DNA of 64,000 bases, from contig JAPYTH010000005.1 in NCBI GenBank assembly GCA_029936295.1, positions 1 to 64,000 of the forward strand, read 5' to 3'. Positions 27,066-37,023 of this stretch are shown in pieces; the stretch's first letter is position 1; every line of letters starts with the position of its first letter. The position numbers were made by a program, and so were the translations under genes. Below the pieces are notes generated by a model. The model had not been told where the DNA came from, ran no database searches, and saw nothing but the letters and a program-made list of their open reading frames with translations. This stretch comes from TMED109 sp015660425 (GTDB lineage Bacteria > Pseudomonadota > Alphaproteobacteria > TMED109).

Positions 27066-27746
27066 ATGAAAATATTATTAATAGAAGATGATTTATCTAC
27101 TTTATCCTTTATAAAAAAAGGGTTAAACGAATATAGTCATGTGGTTGACACCTTTTCAAATGGACATGATGGTCTTGATGCAGCCTATTTAAATGAACAC
27201 GATATAATTATCTTAGATAGAATGTTACCAGGGATAGATGGACTCACAATAGTTACAAAACTTAGAAATAATAATATTACAACACCAGTACTATTTTTAT
27301 CAGCATTAGGAGAAGTAGATGATAGAGTTAAAGGTTTAAAGGCAGGAGGAGACGATTATCTAGTAAAACCATTCTCATTTGCAGAATTAATAGCAAGAAT
27401 AGAAGCATTAAATAGAAGACAAAACCCTAAAAGCCACGTAGATATATTACAAATACATGATCTAATTTTAAATAAGCGTAATAGAAAAGTTACAAGAAAT
27501 TCAAAAAATATAAATTTGCAACCTCAAGAATATAAACTTTTAGAAGTTTTAATGGAAAACTCAAATGAGCTTATCACAAGAACTATGTTATTAGAAAAAG
27601 TTTGGGATTTACATTTTGATCCTCAAACAAATATTATTGATGTTCATATAAGTAGATTAAGAAAAAAAATTGATAAAGATCATGAAATTCAATTATTAAG
27701 AACTATTAGAGGTGCTGGATATAGCATCCAATATAATAAGAATTAA
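27066..27746 (+). CDS. OmpR/PhoB-family response regulator
   Basis: 226 aa. The receiver domain has acidic pocket E7-D8-D9, phospho-acceptor D51 (LDRMLPGIDG) and K101 (LVKPF). A winged-helix DNA-binding domain occupies about residues 130-224, with the terminal wing LLRTIRGAGYSI. The histidine kinase gene follows after 7 nt. Signal and regulon are unknown. Confidence 0.93.
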   Translation: MKILLIEDDLSTLSFIKKGLNEYSHVVDTFSNGHDGLDAAYLNEHDIIILDRMLPGIDGLTIVTKLRNNNITTPVLFLSALGEVDDRVKGLKAGGDDYLVKPFSFAELIARIEALNRRQNPKSHVDILQIHDLILNKRNRKVTRNSKNINLQPQEYKLLEVLMENSNELITRTMLLEKVWDLHFDPQTNIIDVHISRLRKKIDKDHEIQLLRTIRGAGYSIQYNKN

Positions 27747-27753
27747 AATAGTC

Positions 27754-28932
27754 ATGTTTTTAAATTATTTTAAAGCATTAACTGCAAAAACAGTTTTAAT
27801 ATTTTCAACATTTTTTGTTTTTATTCTTATTGTTTTAGCTGTTTCAGTCTATGAATTCACTCTTAAAGTTATGGAGAAAGAGAATAATAGAGTTATAAAT
27901 ATAGAATATACATATTTAATAAAAACCTATTTAAAATATGGACCTCAAAAATTAATACTTACCATTAATCAACGTTCAAAAAACCAGAACACAGCAATAT
28001 ATTTAGCAACTGATCAATTATATAATAAACTAGCTGGAAATCTAAACTCATGGCCAGAAGAAAAACTAGATAGTGAAGGTTTTATTAGTTTTGAAATAAG
28101 TCGTATATTAGGCTCTGAAATTATAACGCACAAAAGTAGAGCAAAAATAATTCTTTTTAAAAATGGTACTAAACTCCTGGTTGGAAGAGATGTTCAACCA
28201 GAAATATTAATTTTTAAGGCTTTGATAAACCTTGTAATATTTGCAATTATATTTATAATTCTTGCTGGTATAATTGGTAGTGCACTTTTAGGCAGGTATA
28301 GCATAACAAAAATAAATATATTAAATACAGCTATTCAAAAAATTACAGATAATGATTTACATGGAAGAATAAATAATAAAAAAATTAATAATGAATACAA
28401 ACAAATTTCTACTAATGTGAATAGAATGTTGCAAAGAATAGATGAATTAGTTGATAACTCTAAAAATATTTCTGGAAATATTGCCCATGATTTAAAAAAA
28501 CCACTTACTAAATTAAAAGCTAATCTTGAGCTAGCTTCTATAAAGATAAAGAATAAAAAAAGTATTGAATATATAGACGAAGCAATTACTGAAGCAGATA
28601 ATCTTATAAAAATATTTAATGCTCTACTAGATATAGCCAGTTTTGAAAGTGAAAAAAAACAAGATTTTAAAGTTTTTAATTTATCCAATGCAATCAAATC
28701 TATTATTGAAATTTATTTACCTGTTTTTGAAGATAATAACATAAAATTAATATCTAANNNNNNNNNNNNNNNNNNNNNNNNNNNNNNNNNNNNNNNNNNN
28801 NNNNNNNNNNNNNNNNNNNNNNNNNNNNNNNNNNNNNNNNNNNNNNNNNNNNNNNNNCATAATGCATCAATTTCTCTATCTAATAATAAACCAGGTTTAA
28901 TTGTAAAAATTCGATTTACAGTTAATGCTTAG
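27754..28932 (+). CDS. sensor histidine kinase (interrupted by assembly gap)
   Basis: I place the start at ATG 27754, after the regulator's stop; the frame is open from 27712 but the transmembrane segment begins just after this ATG. It has two membrane helices (about residues 10-32 and 155-180) with a periplasmic sensor between, a HAMP domain, and the DHp motif NIAHDLKKPLTKLK. The HATPase domain is cut by N at 28758-28857; ISLSNNKPGLIVKI after the gap is its end. Only about 34 residues fit in the N run where about 80 are expected, so the N length is a placeholder. Confidence 0.85.
   Translation: MFLNYFKALTAKTVLIFSTFFVFILIVLAVSVYEFTLKVMEKENNRVINIEYTYLIKTYLKYGPQKLILTINQRSKNQNTAIYLATDQLYNKLAGNLNSWPEEKLDSEGFISFEISRILGSEIITHKSRAKIILFKNGTKLLVGRDVQPEILIFKALINLVIFAIIFIILAGIIGSALLGRYSITKINILNTAIQKITDNDLHGRINNKKINNEYKQISTNVNRMLQRIDELVDNSKNISGNIAHDLKKPLTKLKANLELASIKIKNKKSIEYIDEAITEADNLIKIFNALLDIASFESEKKQDFKVFNLSNAIKSIIEIYLPVFEDNNIKLISXXXXXXXXXXXXXXXXXXXXXXXXXXXXXXXXXXHNASISLSNNKPGLIVKIRFTVNA
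28758..28857. other. assembly gap (100 N) in histidine kinase
   Basis: Run of exactly 100 N. The N, G1, F and G2 boxes of the kinase ATP-binding domain are missing, which needs more than 100 bases. Confidence 0.95.
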
Positions 28933-29714
28933 CCAATTACATGCCCACCATCAACTCTAATAACACTTCCCGTCATGAAAGAAGATGCATCTGAGCATAA
29001 TAAAAGTAATACCCCATCTAATTCATCTGCAGAACCAATACGTTTTTGAGGTATTAATTTTACCATTTCTTTACCTTCATTAGTATCAAAATACTTTTTG
29101 TTTAAATCCGTTAAAATATACCCTGGTGCAATAGCATTTACTTGAATATTATATTTAGCATATTCATAAGCCAATGTCCTTGTAAGATGACTAACAGCTG
29201 CTTTAGAAGCACTGTATGATGATAGGTAGTTGCCTAATACTTTTTCTGCTGCTATTGAAGAAATATTTACTATTTTACCAGAAGATTTTTTATTAACTAA
29301 ATACTTTGCAAAAAATTTAGAACACATAAAAACTCCTCTTAAATTTGTGTTCATTACTTTATCCCAATCTTCCATTGTCGTATTAAACGAAGATTTAGAA
29401 ATTGCAATTCCCGCATTGTTAATTAGTATAGAAATTTTACCATATATACTCTCTACTTTCTTAAATGCCTCAATAACAGATTTTTCATTATTAACATCCA
29501 TATTAACTGATAAACATTCACCTCCAGATTTTTTAATATAATCTTCAGTTTCTTTAAGTTTAATTTTATTTCTTGCTACTAATACAACTTTTGCTCCCAT
29601 GCTACTTAGAACATAACTAAATCTGCGTACTAAACCTCGAGAAGCGCCTGTAACAAGTACAGTTTTATTGGTAAGATCAAATTTTTTTTAAATAGTGTCT
29701 GAACTAAAAGACAT
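28929..29714 (-). pseudogene. SDR gene with in-frame stop near the N-terminus
   Basis: A short-chain dehydrogenase similar in length to its family can be traced from ATG 29714, preceded by AGGA. After MSFSSDTI a TAA stop occurs just before KKFDLTNKTVLVTGASRG; no alternative start lies between the stop and the Rossmann motif. The motif itself reads TGASRGLVRR, with Val where the last glycine of GxxxGxG is expected. The rest is intact, including NNAG, YSASK and the GGH C-terminus; the first downstream Met is at 29600. It is probably decaying, or carries sequencing errors. It overlaps the kinase stop by 4 bp. Confidence 0.6.
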
Positions 29715-29791
29715 TTTTTATCCTTTATTTATTTTAGACTTTAAATATGTTATAAAACTATCATTAAACAAATTAATAATTAAGGTATAAA

Positions 29792-30430
29792 ATGATAAAA
29801 ATAGATATTGTATCTGATGCAGTTTGCCCATGGTGTTATATTGGTAAAAAAAGATTAGATAAAGCTCTAAATAAATATAAAAAATATAAATTTGATATCA
29901 ACTGGCATGCCTTTCAATTAAACCCATCTATGCCAAGAAATGGAATGGATAGGAAACAATATTTATTTTCTAAATTTGGAGGTGAGAACAGAGCAACTGA
30001 CATATATAAACAAATTGAATTAGCTGGCCTTTCTTCAGGAATTGAATTTAATTTTGAACAAATTACTACTATGCCAAATTCTTTTTCTGCTCATATATTA
30101 ATTGAATATAGTAAAGAAGAAAATTTACAAAGTTATATTACAGAAAAATTATTTAATGCTTTTTTTATTGAAGGAAAAAATATTGGTAATATTGAAGTCC
30201 TATTAGAAATAGCTAGAAAAAGTAATATAAAGAATTTTTCAAAAAATATATTCTCAGAAAGGAAGGATATAATTGATAATGTACAAATTTCAGATAATAC
30301 CAATAGAAAAAAAGGTATTAGTGGAGTTCCATTCTTTATTATTAATAATAATTATGCTGTATCTGGAGCTCAAGAAAGTGAAGTGTTTGAAAAAGTATTT
30401 GAAACATGCTTATTGGAAGAGAAAAATTAA
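29792..30430 (+). CDS. FrnE/DsbA-like 2-hydroxychromene-2-carboxylate isomerase family protein
   Basis: 212 aa, cytosolic (no signal peptide). The DsbA-fold redox motif C12-P-W-C15 lies in DAVCPWCYIGKKRL, followed by WHAFQLNPSMP and the cis-proline region KGISGVPFFIINN. These match FrnE-type DsbA-family oxidoreductases. It converges on mfd with a 4-bp overlap at the stops. Confidence 0.88.
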   Translation: MIKIDIVSDAVCPWCYIGKKRLDKALNKYKKYKFDINWHAFQLNPSMPRNGMDRKQYLFSKFGGENRATDIYKQIELAGLSSGIEFNFEQITTMPNSFSAHILIEYSKEENLQSYITEKLFNAFFIEGKNIGNIEVLLEIARKSNIKNFSKNIFSERKDIIDNVQISDNTNRKKGISGVPFFIINNNYAVSGAQESEVFEKVFETCLLEEKN

Positions 30431-33400
30431 TTTATTACTAGCTTTACTATTTCAGATGTTAACTCTTCAATAATATCTAATCTTTCATCTATTGACTCCC
30501 ATTTATAAAGTAACCCTATTTTTTGATCAGGTCTTACCTTAAGATCTCTTTTATAGTTGTGTAACCAAGTTATAAACTTATCTGGATCTATATACCCCTC
30601 ACTTATAAATTCAAATGTTGCACCATTAATACCACTATCAATTCTTTGGATTCCTGCGTTAATACAATTTCTTTTTATTTTCATCACTCGTATTAGATAA
30701 TTTAATTCCTTAGGAATTGGACCAAACCTATCTATCAATTCTATAGAAAAAGATTCAAACTCATTATAATTCTTTATGTTTCCTAGTCTTCTATAAAGCT
30801 GAAGTCTTAAACTAATATCTAATAAATAGTTTTCTGGGATTAATGCAGGTGATTGTAAATTGATTTGAGGTACAAACTCATTAATAATATGTTTTTCATT
30901 TTTTATATCTGATACTGCTTCATTAAGTAATTGTTGATACAAATTTATACCTACTTCCTTAATTTGTCCCGACTGTTCGTCACCTAATAAATTACCTGCT
31001 CCTCTAATATCTAAATCATGAGCTGCCAAGCTAAAACCTGCTCCAAGCCCTTCCAAAGATTGAATAGCATATAATCTTTTTTCTGCGTTTGCAGATATTT
31101 GTTTATTATTATTTAAAAGATAGTAAGCGTATGCGCGCTTATCTGATCTCCCTACTCTTCCCTTTAATTGGTATAATTGTCCTAATCCAAACATATCTGC
31201 TTTATAAATAAATATTGTATTAGCATTAGGAATATCTAATCCATTCTCAATGATAGATGTAGCTATAAGTATATTAGATTTTCCTTCATAAAATTTCATC
31301 ATAGTATCTTCAATATTCTGTCCAGACAGTTTGCTATGAACAATAGATATGGATACTTTATCTACTAAATTTTTAATTTTATTATAAAACTCTTTGATGT
31401 CTTTTATTCTAGGCACTATACAATATACTTGTCCTCCTCTATGAATTTCTCGCTGAATTCCTTCTTTTACATTAAAATCATTAAACGGAACAACAAAAGA
31501 TCTAACTGGTAATCTGTCATCAGGAGCCGAGGCAATAATAGATAAATCCCTTATCCCTGATAAAGCCATATGCAATGTTCTAGGTATTGGTGTTGCTGTT
31601 AGTGTAAGTATATGAGCATTATGTGTAATATTTTTAAGACGCTCCTTTTGAGCTACTCCAAATCTTTGTTCTTCATCAACAACGAATAAACATAAATTTT
31701 TGAATGCTATTTTATCTGATAATAATGCATGTGTCCCAATAACTATATCAATAGTACCTTCTTTTAAATCTTTTATAATATTTCTTTTATCTTTTTCGCT
31801 TGTTAACCTTGATAAGTGATATATAGAAATTCCTTCACCTTTAAAACGGTTTTTAAAAGTTTCATAGTGTTGCCTCGCTAATATTGTAGTAGGAGCAATA
31901 ACCGCTACTTGCGAATTAGATTTAGCAGCAATATATGCAGCCCTCATTGCTACTTCTGTTTTACCAAAACCTACGTCGCCACAAATTAATCTATCCATAG
32001 GCTGCTCAGAGTTGATATCTTTTAACACCTCTTTAATAGTTTCTAATTGATCTTCAGTTTCATAATATTGAAATTTAGAAACAAAATTTTGATAATCGTC
32101 ATTATTACAAAATAATTTTACTGCTTTCCCTAACTTTCTAGAGGAAGCAGTTCTTACTAATGTCTCAGCAACATCTCTAATTTTTTCTTTAACTTTTTTC
32201 TTTTTATTAATCCAAGTTTTACTTCCTAATTTATCTAGTCTAGCTTCAGAATTTTTACCTCCAAATTTACTTAAAAGATTTATATTTTGAACAGGAACAA
32301 GTAGCTTATCTTCAGAGAAATATGATAATTCTAAGCAATCATGTTTAACATTATTTATTTCAACTGCTTTAAGTCCATTATATCTACCTACGCCGTATTC
32401 AATGTGAACTAAATAATCTCCTGCTATAAACGCTTCTGCCTCTTGCATTGCTGTTTCAAGATTTTTTCTTTTATTTTTACGAGAATATATTTTACCAAAA
32501 ATATCTGTTTCTGAAATCACTATAATTTTCTCTACTTGAAACCCATGCTCTAAATTAGAAATAAAAAGTGATACAATATTATTATTAATTAAAACTTTTT
32601 TAGACCAAGAACTTCCAAAATCAATATTATAAAGATCAGATTTATTTAATTGCTCTGCAAGAATTTTTCTACTTCCTTCAGATCTACACGCTATAATAAT
32701 TTTATAATCAGCATCAATTCTTTTTTGAATATAATTAATTAATTCTTTTAATATATCAGCTGAGTTAATATGTCTATTCAACCAAAAATTAGGAACATTA
32801 ACTCCATTAATATTATTTTTTACATTAAGGTTTTTAAACGGAGAAATAGATAAAACTGCCCTATTAATTAAGTATTTTTTTAGCAATTTTTCATTTAGGT
32901 ATATACTATCTACAGGAACTGGCTTATAGCAATTGTCTATATTTTTATTTATTTTAGCTTCTTGATAGGTTATGTCTCTTGATTTATAATAATCGCTAAT
33001 ATCATCAAAACGCATTTTACTATACTCATCAAATGAGGAATCTAATATAAAAGAATACCGTTCATCTAATATTTCAAATAATGTTTCAAGTTTTTTATGA
33101 AATAAAGTAGCCCAATGCTCTAATCCAATAGGCCTTTCACCTTGAGAAATTAATTGAACTAATTCATCCTGTAATGAATTTATACCAAACAAATTTCTAT
33201 AATTCATTTTAAATAAATTTATATTTTCTTCATTTAGTAATATTTCAGATATAGGTAGAATTTTTACATCATTTATAGGTTTTATAGATATTTGAGTTAG
33301 CGGGTCAAAAAATTTTATACTTTCTACTTCATCTCCAAAAAGATCTATTCTTAATGGAGAGGAATAGTTTGGAGTAAATATATCAACTATACCTCCTCTA

Positions 33401-33690
33401 ATAGCAAACTCACCAATATCCATAACAGTTCCAGATCTTCTATAACCTGAATTAATAATNNNNNNNNNNNNNNNNNNNNNNNNNNNNNNNNNNNNNNNNN
33501 NNNNNNNNNNNNNNNNNNNNNNNNNNNNNNNNNNNNNNNNNNNNNNNNNNNNNNNNNNNTTTATATAGTTTATATTAGGGTAAATATCAGAAAATAGTTG
33601 CGAAATTTTTATTAATTTATCTTCATTTTTTATAACATATACAATATTCATTGATGGGTTATTCAATAATGTGTCCCCTATAGAAAACAC
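30427..33690 (-). CDS. mfd: transcription-repair coupling factor Mfd (interrupted by assembly gap)
   Basis: ATP-dependent translocase that removes stalled RNA polymerase and recruits UvrA. Visible parts are the UvrB-homology module (YRRSGTVMDIGEFAIRGGIVDIF), the RNA-polymerase-interaction domain (GDYLVHIEYGVGRYNGL), helicase motifs GDVGFGKTEVA, VVDEEQRFG and TATPIPRTL, and the TRCF C-terminal domain. N at 33460-33559 removes part of the N-terminal module. Homology (KDKTNTQIGGVVEGLD) continues upstream of the GTG at 33690 to about 33756, where the only candidate start is ATT, overlapping sdhE; the true start is unsettled. Confidence 0.93.
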   Translation of the reverse strand: MFSIGDTLLNNPSMNIVYVIKNEDKLIKISQLFSDIYPNINYIXXXXXXXXXXXXXXXXXXXXXXXXXXXXXXXXXXIINSGYRRSGTVMDIGEFAIRGGIVDIFTPNYSSPLRIDLFGDEVESIKFFDPLTQISIKPINDVKILPISEILLNEENINLFKMNYRNLFGINSLQDELVQLISQGERPIGLEHWATLFHKKLETLFEILDERYSFILDSSFDEYSKMRFDDISDYYKSRDITYQEAKINKNIDNCYKPVPVDSIYLNEKLLKKYLINRAVLSISPFKNLNVKNNINGVNVPNFWLNRHINSADILKELINYIQKRIDADYKIIIACRSEGSRKILAEQLNKSDLYNIDFGSSWSKKVLINNNIVSLFISNLEHGFQVEKIIVISETDIFGKIYSRKNKRKNLETAMQEAEAFIAGDYLVHIEYGVGRYNGLKAVEINNVKHDCLELSYFSEDKLLVPVQNINLLSKFGGKNSEARLDKLGSKTWINKKKKVKEKIRDVAETLVRTASSRKLGKAVKLFCNNDDYQNFVSKFQYYETEDQLETIKEVLKDINSEQPMDRLICGDVGFGKTEVAMRAAYIAAKSNSQVAVIAPTTILARQHYETFKNRFKGEGISIYHLSRLTSEKDKRNIIKDLKEGTIDIVIGTHALLSDKIAFKNLCLFVVDEEQRFGVAQKERLKNITHNAHILTLTATPIPRTLHMALSGIRDLSIIASAPDDRLPVRSFVVPFNDFNVKEGIQREIHRGGQVYCIVPRIKDIKEFYNKIKNLVDKVSISIVHSKLSGQNIEDTMMKFYEGKSNILIATSIIENGLDIPNANTIFIYKADMFGLGQLYQLKGRVGRSDKRAYAYYLLNNNKQISANAEKRLYAIQSLEGLGAGFSLAAHDLDIRGAGNLLGDEQSGQIKEVGINLYQQLLNEAVSDIKNEKHIINEFVPQINLQSPALIPENYLLDISLRLQLYRRLGNIKNYNEFESFSIELIDRFGPIPKELNYLIRVMKIKRNCINAGIQRIDSGINGATFEFISEGYIDPDKFITWLHNYKRDLKVRPDQKIGLLYKWESIDERLDIIEELTSEIVKLVIN
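33460..33559. other. assembly gap (100 N) in mfd
   Basis: Run of exactly 100 N inside the N-terminal module; by comparison with Mfd proteins about 75 residues are missing, more than 100 bases encode. Confidence 0.95.
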
Positions 33691-33748
33691 ATCTAATCCT
33701 TCTACTACTCCTCCTATTTGAGTATTAGTTTTATCTTTAAAAAATGAT

Positions 33749-34018
33749 TTAAGAATCTTTCAGTCCACGTTCTTTAGAATATGCTTTAAATTTAAGCTTT
33801 AAACTATCAGATATATTTTTAGGCCAAATTGTATTGCCTATAAAACATTTATACAAATAATTATCCGATAAAGGTATAATATATTTTTCTATTTGAAAAA
33901 TATCTTCTTGAGTAAATTGACTCTTAAACATATCAAAAAATCCCCCCAAAAGAATGTCCATTTCTCGCATCCCTCTGTGCTCACATCTAAACTTTAATTG
34001 TTTAAGATTTATATTCAA
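33749..34018 (-). CDS. sdhE: succinate dehydrogenase flavinylation factor SdhE (DUF339/CptB)
   Basis: 89 aa helical protein with the diagnostic RGxxE motif (HRGMREMD, about residues 14-21) and the following FF-rich helix. It promotes covalent FAD attachment to SdhA. The position between recG and mfd is the common alphaproteobacterial arrangement. Its 3' end may overlap the true start of mfd by 8 bases. Confidence 0.9.
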   Translation of the reverse strand: MNINLKQLKFRCEHRGMREMDILLGGFFDMFKSQFTQEDIFQIEKYIIPLSDNYLYKCFIGNTIWPKNISDSLKLKFKAYSKERGLKDS

Positions 34019-34107
34019 TTTATTATTTCCATAATACTTTATAAATACTCTTATCTACTTATACTATATAAAGAAGTATTATATTTTATCTAGGAGCAAA
34101 ATACATA

Positions 34108-36189
34108 ATGCCACTTAAAATACTAGAGCCATTACATAAAAAAATAGATACAATAAATGGTTTTGGTCCTCACACAACTACTATATTTGAAAAATTATGC
34201 GGATTTAGATTTTTAGACATCATATTACATCTACCAAACTCTTTAATAAAAAGAATAATAATTGAAGATTTACAAGAATTATATTTATATAAAAAAATTA
34301 TTATTGTAGGTAAAATTAAAAATACTTGGACAAATTATAAAAAACCTAAGATATCAATTGTTACTTTAGAAATTAATAAGCAATCTTTAGATATAATATA
34401 TTTTAATGTTAATAAGCCTTGGTTTAATAAAAACTTTATTAAAGGTCATGAAATTATTGTTAGTGGAGAACTTAATAAAAAAGGAAATAAATGGCAAATA
34501 GTTCATCCAGATCATGTATATGATAAAAATAGTAATTTTAAAATACCAATATATGAGACAACATACCCACTAACATCTGGCTTAACTCATAAAAAAATTA
34601 AAAAAGCAATTACTCAGTCCATTATAGAATTACCAAATTTTAAGGAATGGATAAATATTGAACTAATTAAAAATAATAATTGGCATAGTTTTTATGAATC
34701 TTTATTTAAACTTCATTTTCCTAAAAAATTGGAAGAAATCAATAATATTAGAATTTATAGAGAGAGAATAGCTTATGATGAAGCATTAGCAAGACAATTA
34801 GCTCTAAATTTAATAAGAAAATTTAAATATAAATCATTACAAAAAGCTTTAAATTATAATAATACAATAAAAGATAAGTTATTAAAAAAACTTTCCTTTC
34901 AATTAACAAAAGATCAAAATTCTGTTTTAGAAACAATATATAAAGACTTAAGTTCACAAAAAAGAATGTTTAGATTACTTCAAGGTGATGTGGGTAGCGG
35001 CAAAACTATTGTAGCTTTTTTTTCAATGCTTCATGTTGTAGAAAATGGTTACCAAAGTGCTTTAATGGTTCCCACGGAAATTTTAGCTAATCAACATTAT
35101 AATTTTTTTAAACAATATGAAGAATATTTAAGTATAAAAATATGTTTATTGACTAGTAAAATAAAAAAAGAAAATAAAAATAATATAATAAATAAGATTA
35201 AAAAGGGTGAATTTAATATTATTATAGGTACTCATGCAATTATTCAATCAAAGATTATATTCAAAAATCTAAGATTAGCTATAATAGATGAGCAACATAG
35301 ATTTGGTGTATATCAGCGTCTTGAAATGTCTAAAAAATCTCCTAATACTGATTTTATGCTAATGACTGCAACACCCATACCTAGAACATTAATCTTAACT
35401 GATTATGGTGATATGGATATATCAATTTTATATTCTAAACCTAAAAATAGACCTATAACTAAGACAATAAGTGTTAGTATTCCTAGAATAAAAGAAGTTA
35501 TTAATGCAGTATCAAGAGTAATAAATAAAAAGGATCAAATTTTTTGGGTTTGTCCACTAGTGAAAGATTCTGAAAAATTAGATTTAGCCGCTGCAGAGAC
35601 GAGAGCTAAGTATTTAGAAAAATATTTTCCAAATAAAGTTGCACTATTACATGGTCAAATGCCGCCAGACGAAAAAGAGAAGTCTTTAACGCAGTTTGCA
35701 AACCTAAATAAACCTATTTTAGTAGCCACCACTGTCATTGAAGTTGGAATTGACATACCTAATGCTACTATAATAATTATAGAACATGCTGAAAGGTTTG
35801 GTTTAGCTCAACTTCATCAATTAAGAGGCAGAGTAGGAAGAGGAACAAAAGAATCTATATGCATACTCTTATACGATCAGAAAATTGGTAATATAGCTAG
35901 AGATCGTTTATCAGTTATGAGGGAAACAAATGATGGTTTTATAATATCTGAAAAAGATTTAAAACTAAGAGGTGCAGGAGAAATTCTAGGTACTAAACAA
36001 TCTGGAGGTCAAATGTTTAAAGTTTTAGATATAAGCCAACATGAGCATTTAATTAAAATTGCAAATCAAGATGCAAAGTTAATTTTAAATAAGAATCCTA
36101 GACTTACAGGAGAAAATGGTGATTTATTAAAACAACTATTATACCTGTTTGATCAGGACAAAGCCGTTACTTTAATTAAGTCTGGTTAA
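34108..36189 (+). CDS. recG: ATP-dependent DNA helicase RecG
   Basis: 693 aa branched-DNA helicase for fork reversal and Holliday-junction processing. It has an N-terminal wedge/OB domain (about residues 50-150), helicase motif I GDVGSGKTI, motif II IIDEQHRFG, motif III MTATPIPRTL and the C-terminal QLRGRVGRG motif VI, followed by the TRG region (EKDLKLRGAGEILGTKQSG). Divergent from sdhE with an 89-bp gap. Confidence 0.96.
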   Translation: MPLKILEPLHKKIDTINGFGPHTTTIFEKLCGFRFLDIILHLPNSLIKRIIIEDLQELYLYKKIIIVGKIKNTWTNYKKPKISIVTLEINKQSLDIIYFNVNKPWFNKNFIKGHEIIVSGELNKKGNKWQIVHPDHVYDKNSNFKIPIYETTYPLTSGLTHKKIKKAITQSIIELPNFKEWINIELIKNNNWHSFYESLFKLHFPKKLEEINNIRIYRERIAYDEALARQLALNLIRKFKYKSLQKALNYNNTIKDKLLKKLSFQLTKDQNSVLETIYKDLSSQKRMFRLLQGDVGSGKTIVAFFSMLHVVENGYQSALMVPTEILANQHYNFFKQYEEYLSIKICLLTSKIKKENKNNIINKIKKGEFNIIIGTHAIIQSKIIFKNLRLAIIDEQHRFGVYQRLEMSKKSPNTDFMLMTATPIPRTLILTDYGDMDISILYSKPKNRPITKTISVSIPRIKEVINAVSRVINKKDQIFWVCPLVKDSEKLDLAAAETRAKYLEKYFPNKVALLHGQMPPDEKEKSLTQFANLNKPILVATTVIEVGIDIPNATIIIIEHAERFGLAQLHQLRGRVGRGTKESICILLYDQKIGNIARDRLSVMRETNDGFIISEKDLKLRGAGEILGTKQSGGQMFKVLDISQHEHLIKIANQDAKLILNKNPRLTGENGDLLKQLLYLFDQDKAVTLIKSG

Positions 36190-36202
36190 TAATAAATTAA
36201 AT

Positions 36203-36331
36203 TTATTTACCAAAAATTTTTATTACTATAATTTTCATATCTTCTAATACAAGCTTTTGAAAGCATAATAGCTCATTTCTATTTTTTTGTTCTCGTAAAT
36301 AAAAATAGCCTATTGGGTCTTGATAATACAT
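36203..36331 (-). CDS. possible small ORF, 42 aa, unknown
   Basis: The 166-bp gap between recG and the DUF502 gene holds an open frame reading MYYQDPIGYFYLREQKNRNE and continuing to FGK at the stop. It is amphipathic with mixed charged residues, unlike random AT-rich translation. No clear ribosome-binding site is visible, it lies downstream of the DUF502 gene on the same strand, and I recognise no family. It could be a remnant. Confidence 0.3.
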   Translation of the reverse strand: MYYQDPIGYFYLREQKNRNELLCFQKLVLEDMKIIVIKIFGK

Positions 36332-36355
36332 TCTATTATTGTAAATATTTTTAAA

Positions 36356-37003
36356 TCAATTTTTATTTTTTTTATTTTTTAAAAACTTAGGAGTAATTAT
36401 TCCACCAGATATAACCATTTTAATACCTTCTTCAACATTCATTTCTAAAACGGTAAGATCTTTACTGGGAATAAATAATAAAAAACCAGAAGTTGGATTT
36501 GGTGTAGTTGGCAAAAAAACATTTACCATTTCATCTTTAGTAATATTCTGCACTTCACCCTTTGTATCTCCAGTAATAAAACCTATAGCCCATATACCTT
36601 TTCTGGGATACTCAACCAAAACAACTTCACGAAATGATTTAGACGATGATGCTAAAACACTTTCAAATATTTGTTTTAAAGCTCCGTAAACCGATCTAAT
36701 AATTGGTAACCGCGATATAATTCTTTCACCTAATTTAATTACAAACCTTCCAATAAGTCCTGCGGTTAAAAAACCTATAAAAGTAAGTAATAAAAATACA
36801 AATATGAGACCAATTCCAGGTATTTCTATAGGTAACAAATTATCATAATGATATTTTTCAGGAATCAAATTTCTAACCTTAGAATCAATAAAATTTATAA
36901 AAAGAATGGCAACATAAAAAGTTAAACCAACAGGAGCAGTTACAACAATTCCAGTTAAAAAATAACCTCTGATTTTAGTAAAAAAGCTTTTTGATTGTTT
37001 CAT
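36356..37003 (-). CDS. DUF502 family inner-membrane protein
   Basis: 215 aa. It has two membrane helices (about residues 14-35 and 58-82) framing the conserved GIVVTAPVGLTFYVA segment, then a soluble domain with IRSVYGALKQIFESV, FLPTTPNPTSGFLLF and SGGII near the C-terminus, the hallmarks of DUF502. The molecular function is unknown in bacteria. It lies 20 nt after the dehalogenase-like gene on the same strand. Confidence 0.9.
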   Translation of the reverse strand: MKQSKSFFTKIRGYFLTGIVVTAPVGLTFYVAILFINFIDSKVRNLIPEKYHYDNLLPIEIPGIGLIFVFLLLTFIGFLTAGLIGRFVIKLGERIISRLPIIRSVYGALKQIFESVLASSSKSFREVVLVEYPRKGIWAIGFITGDTKGEVQNITKDEMVNVFLPTTPNPTSGFLLFIPSKDLTVLEMNVEEGIKMVISGGIITPKFLKNKKNKN

Positions 37004-37023
37004 AAAAATATTCCATAAAATTA

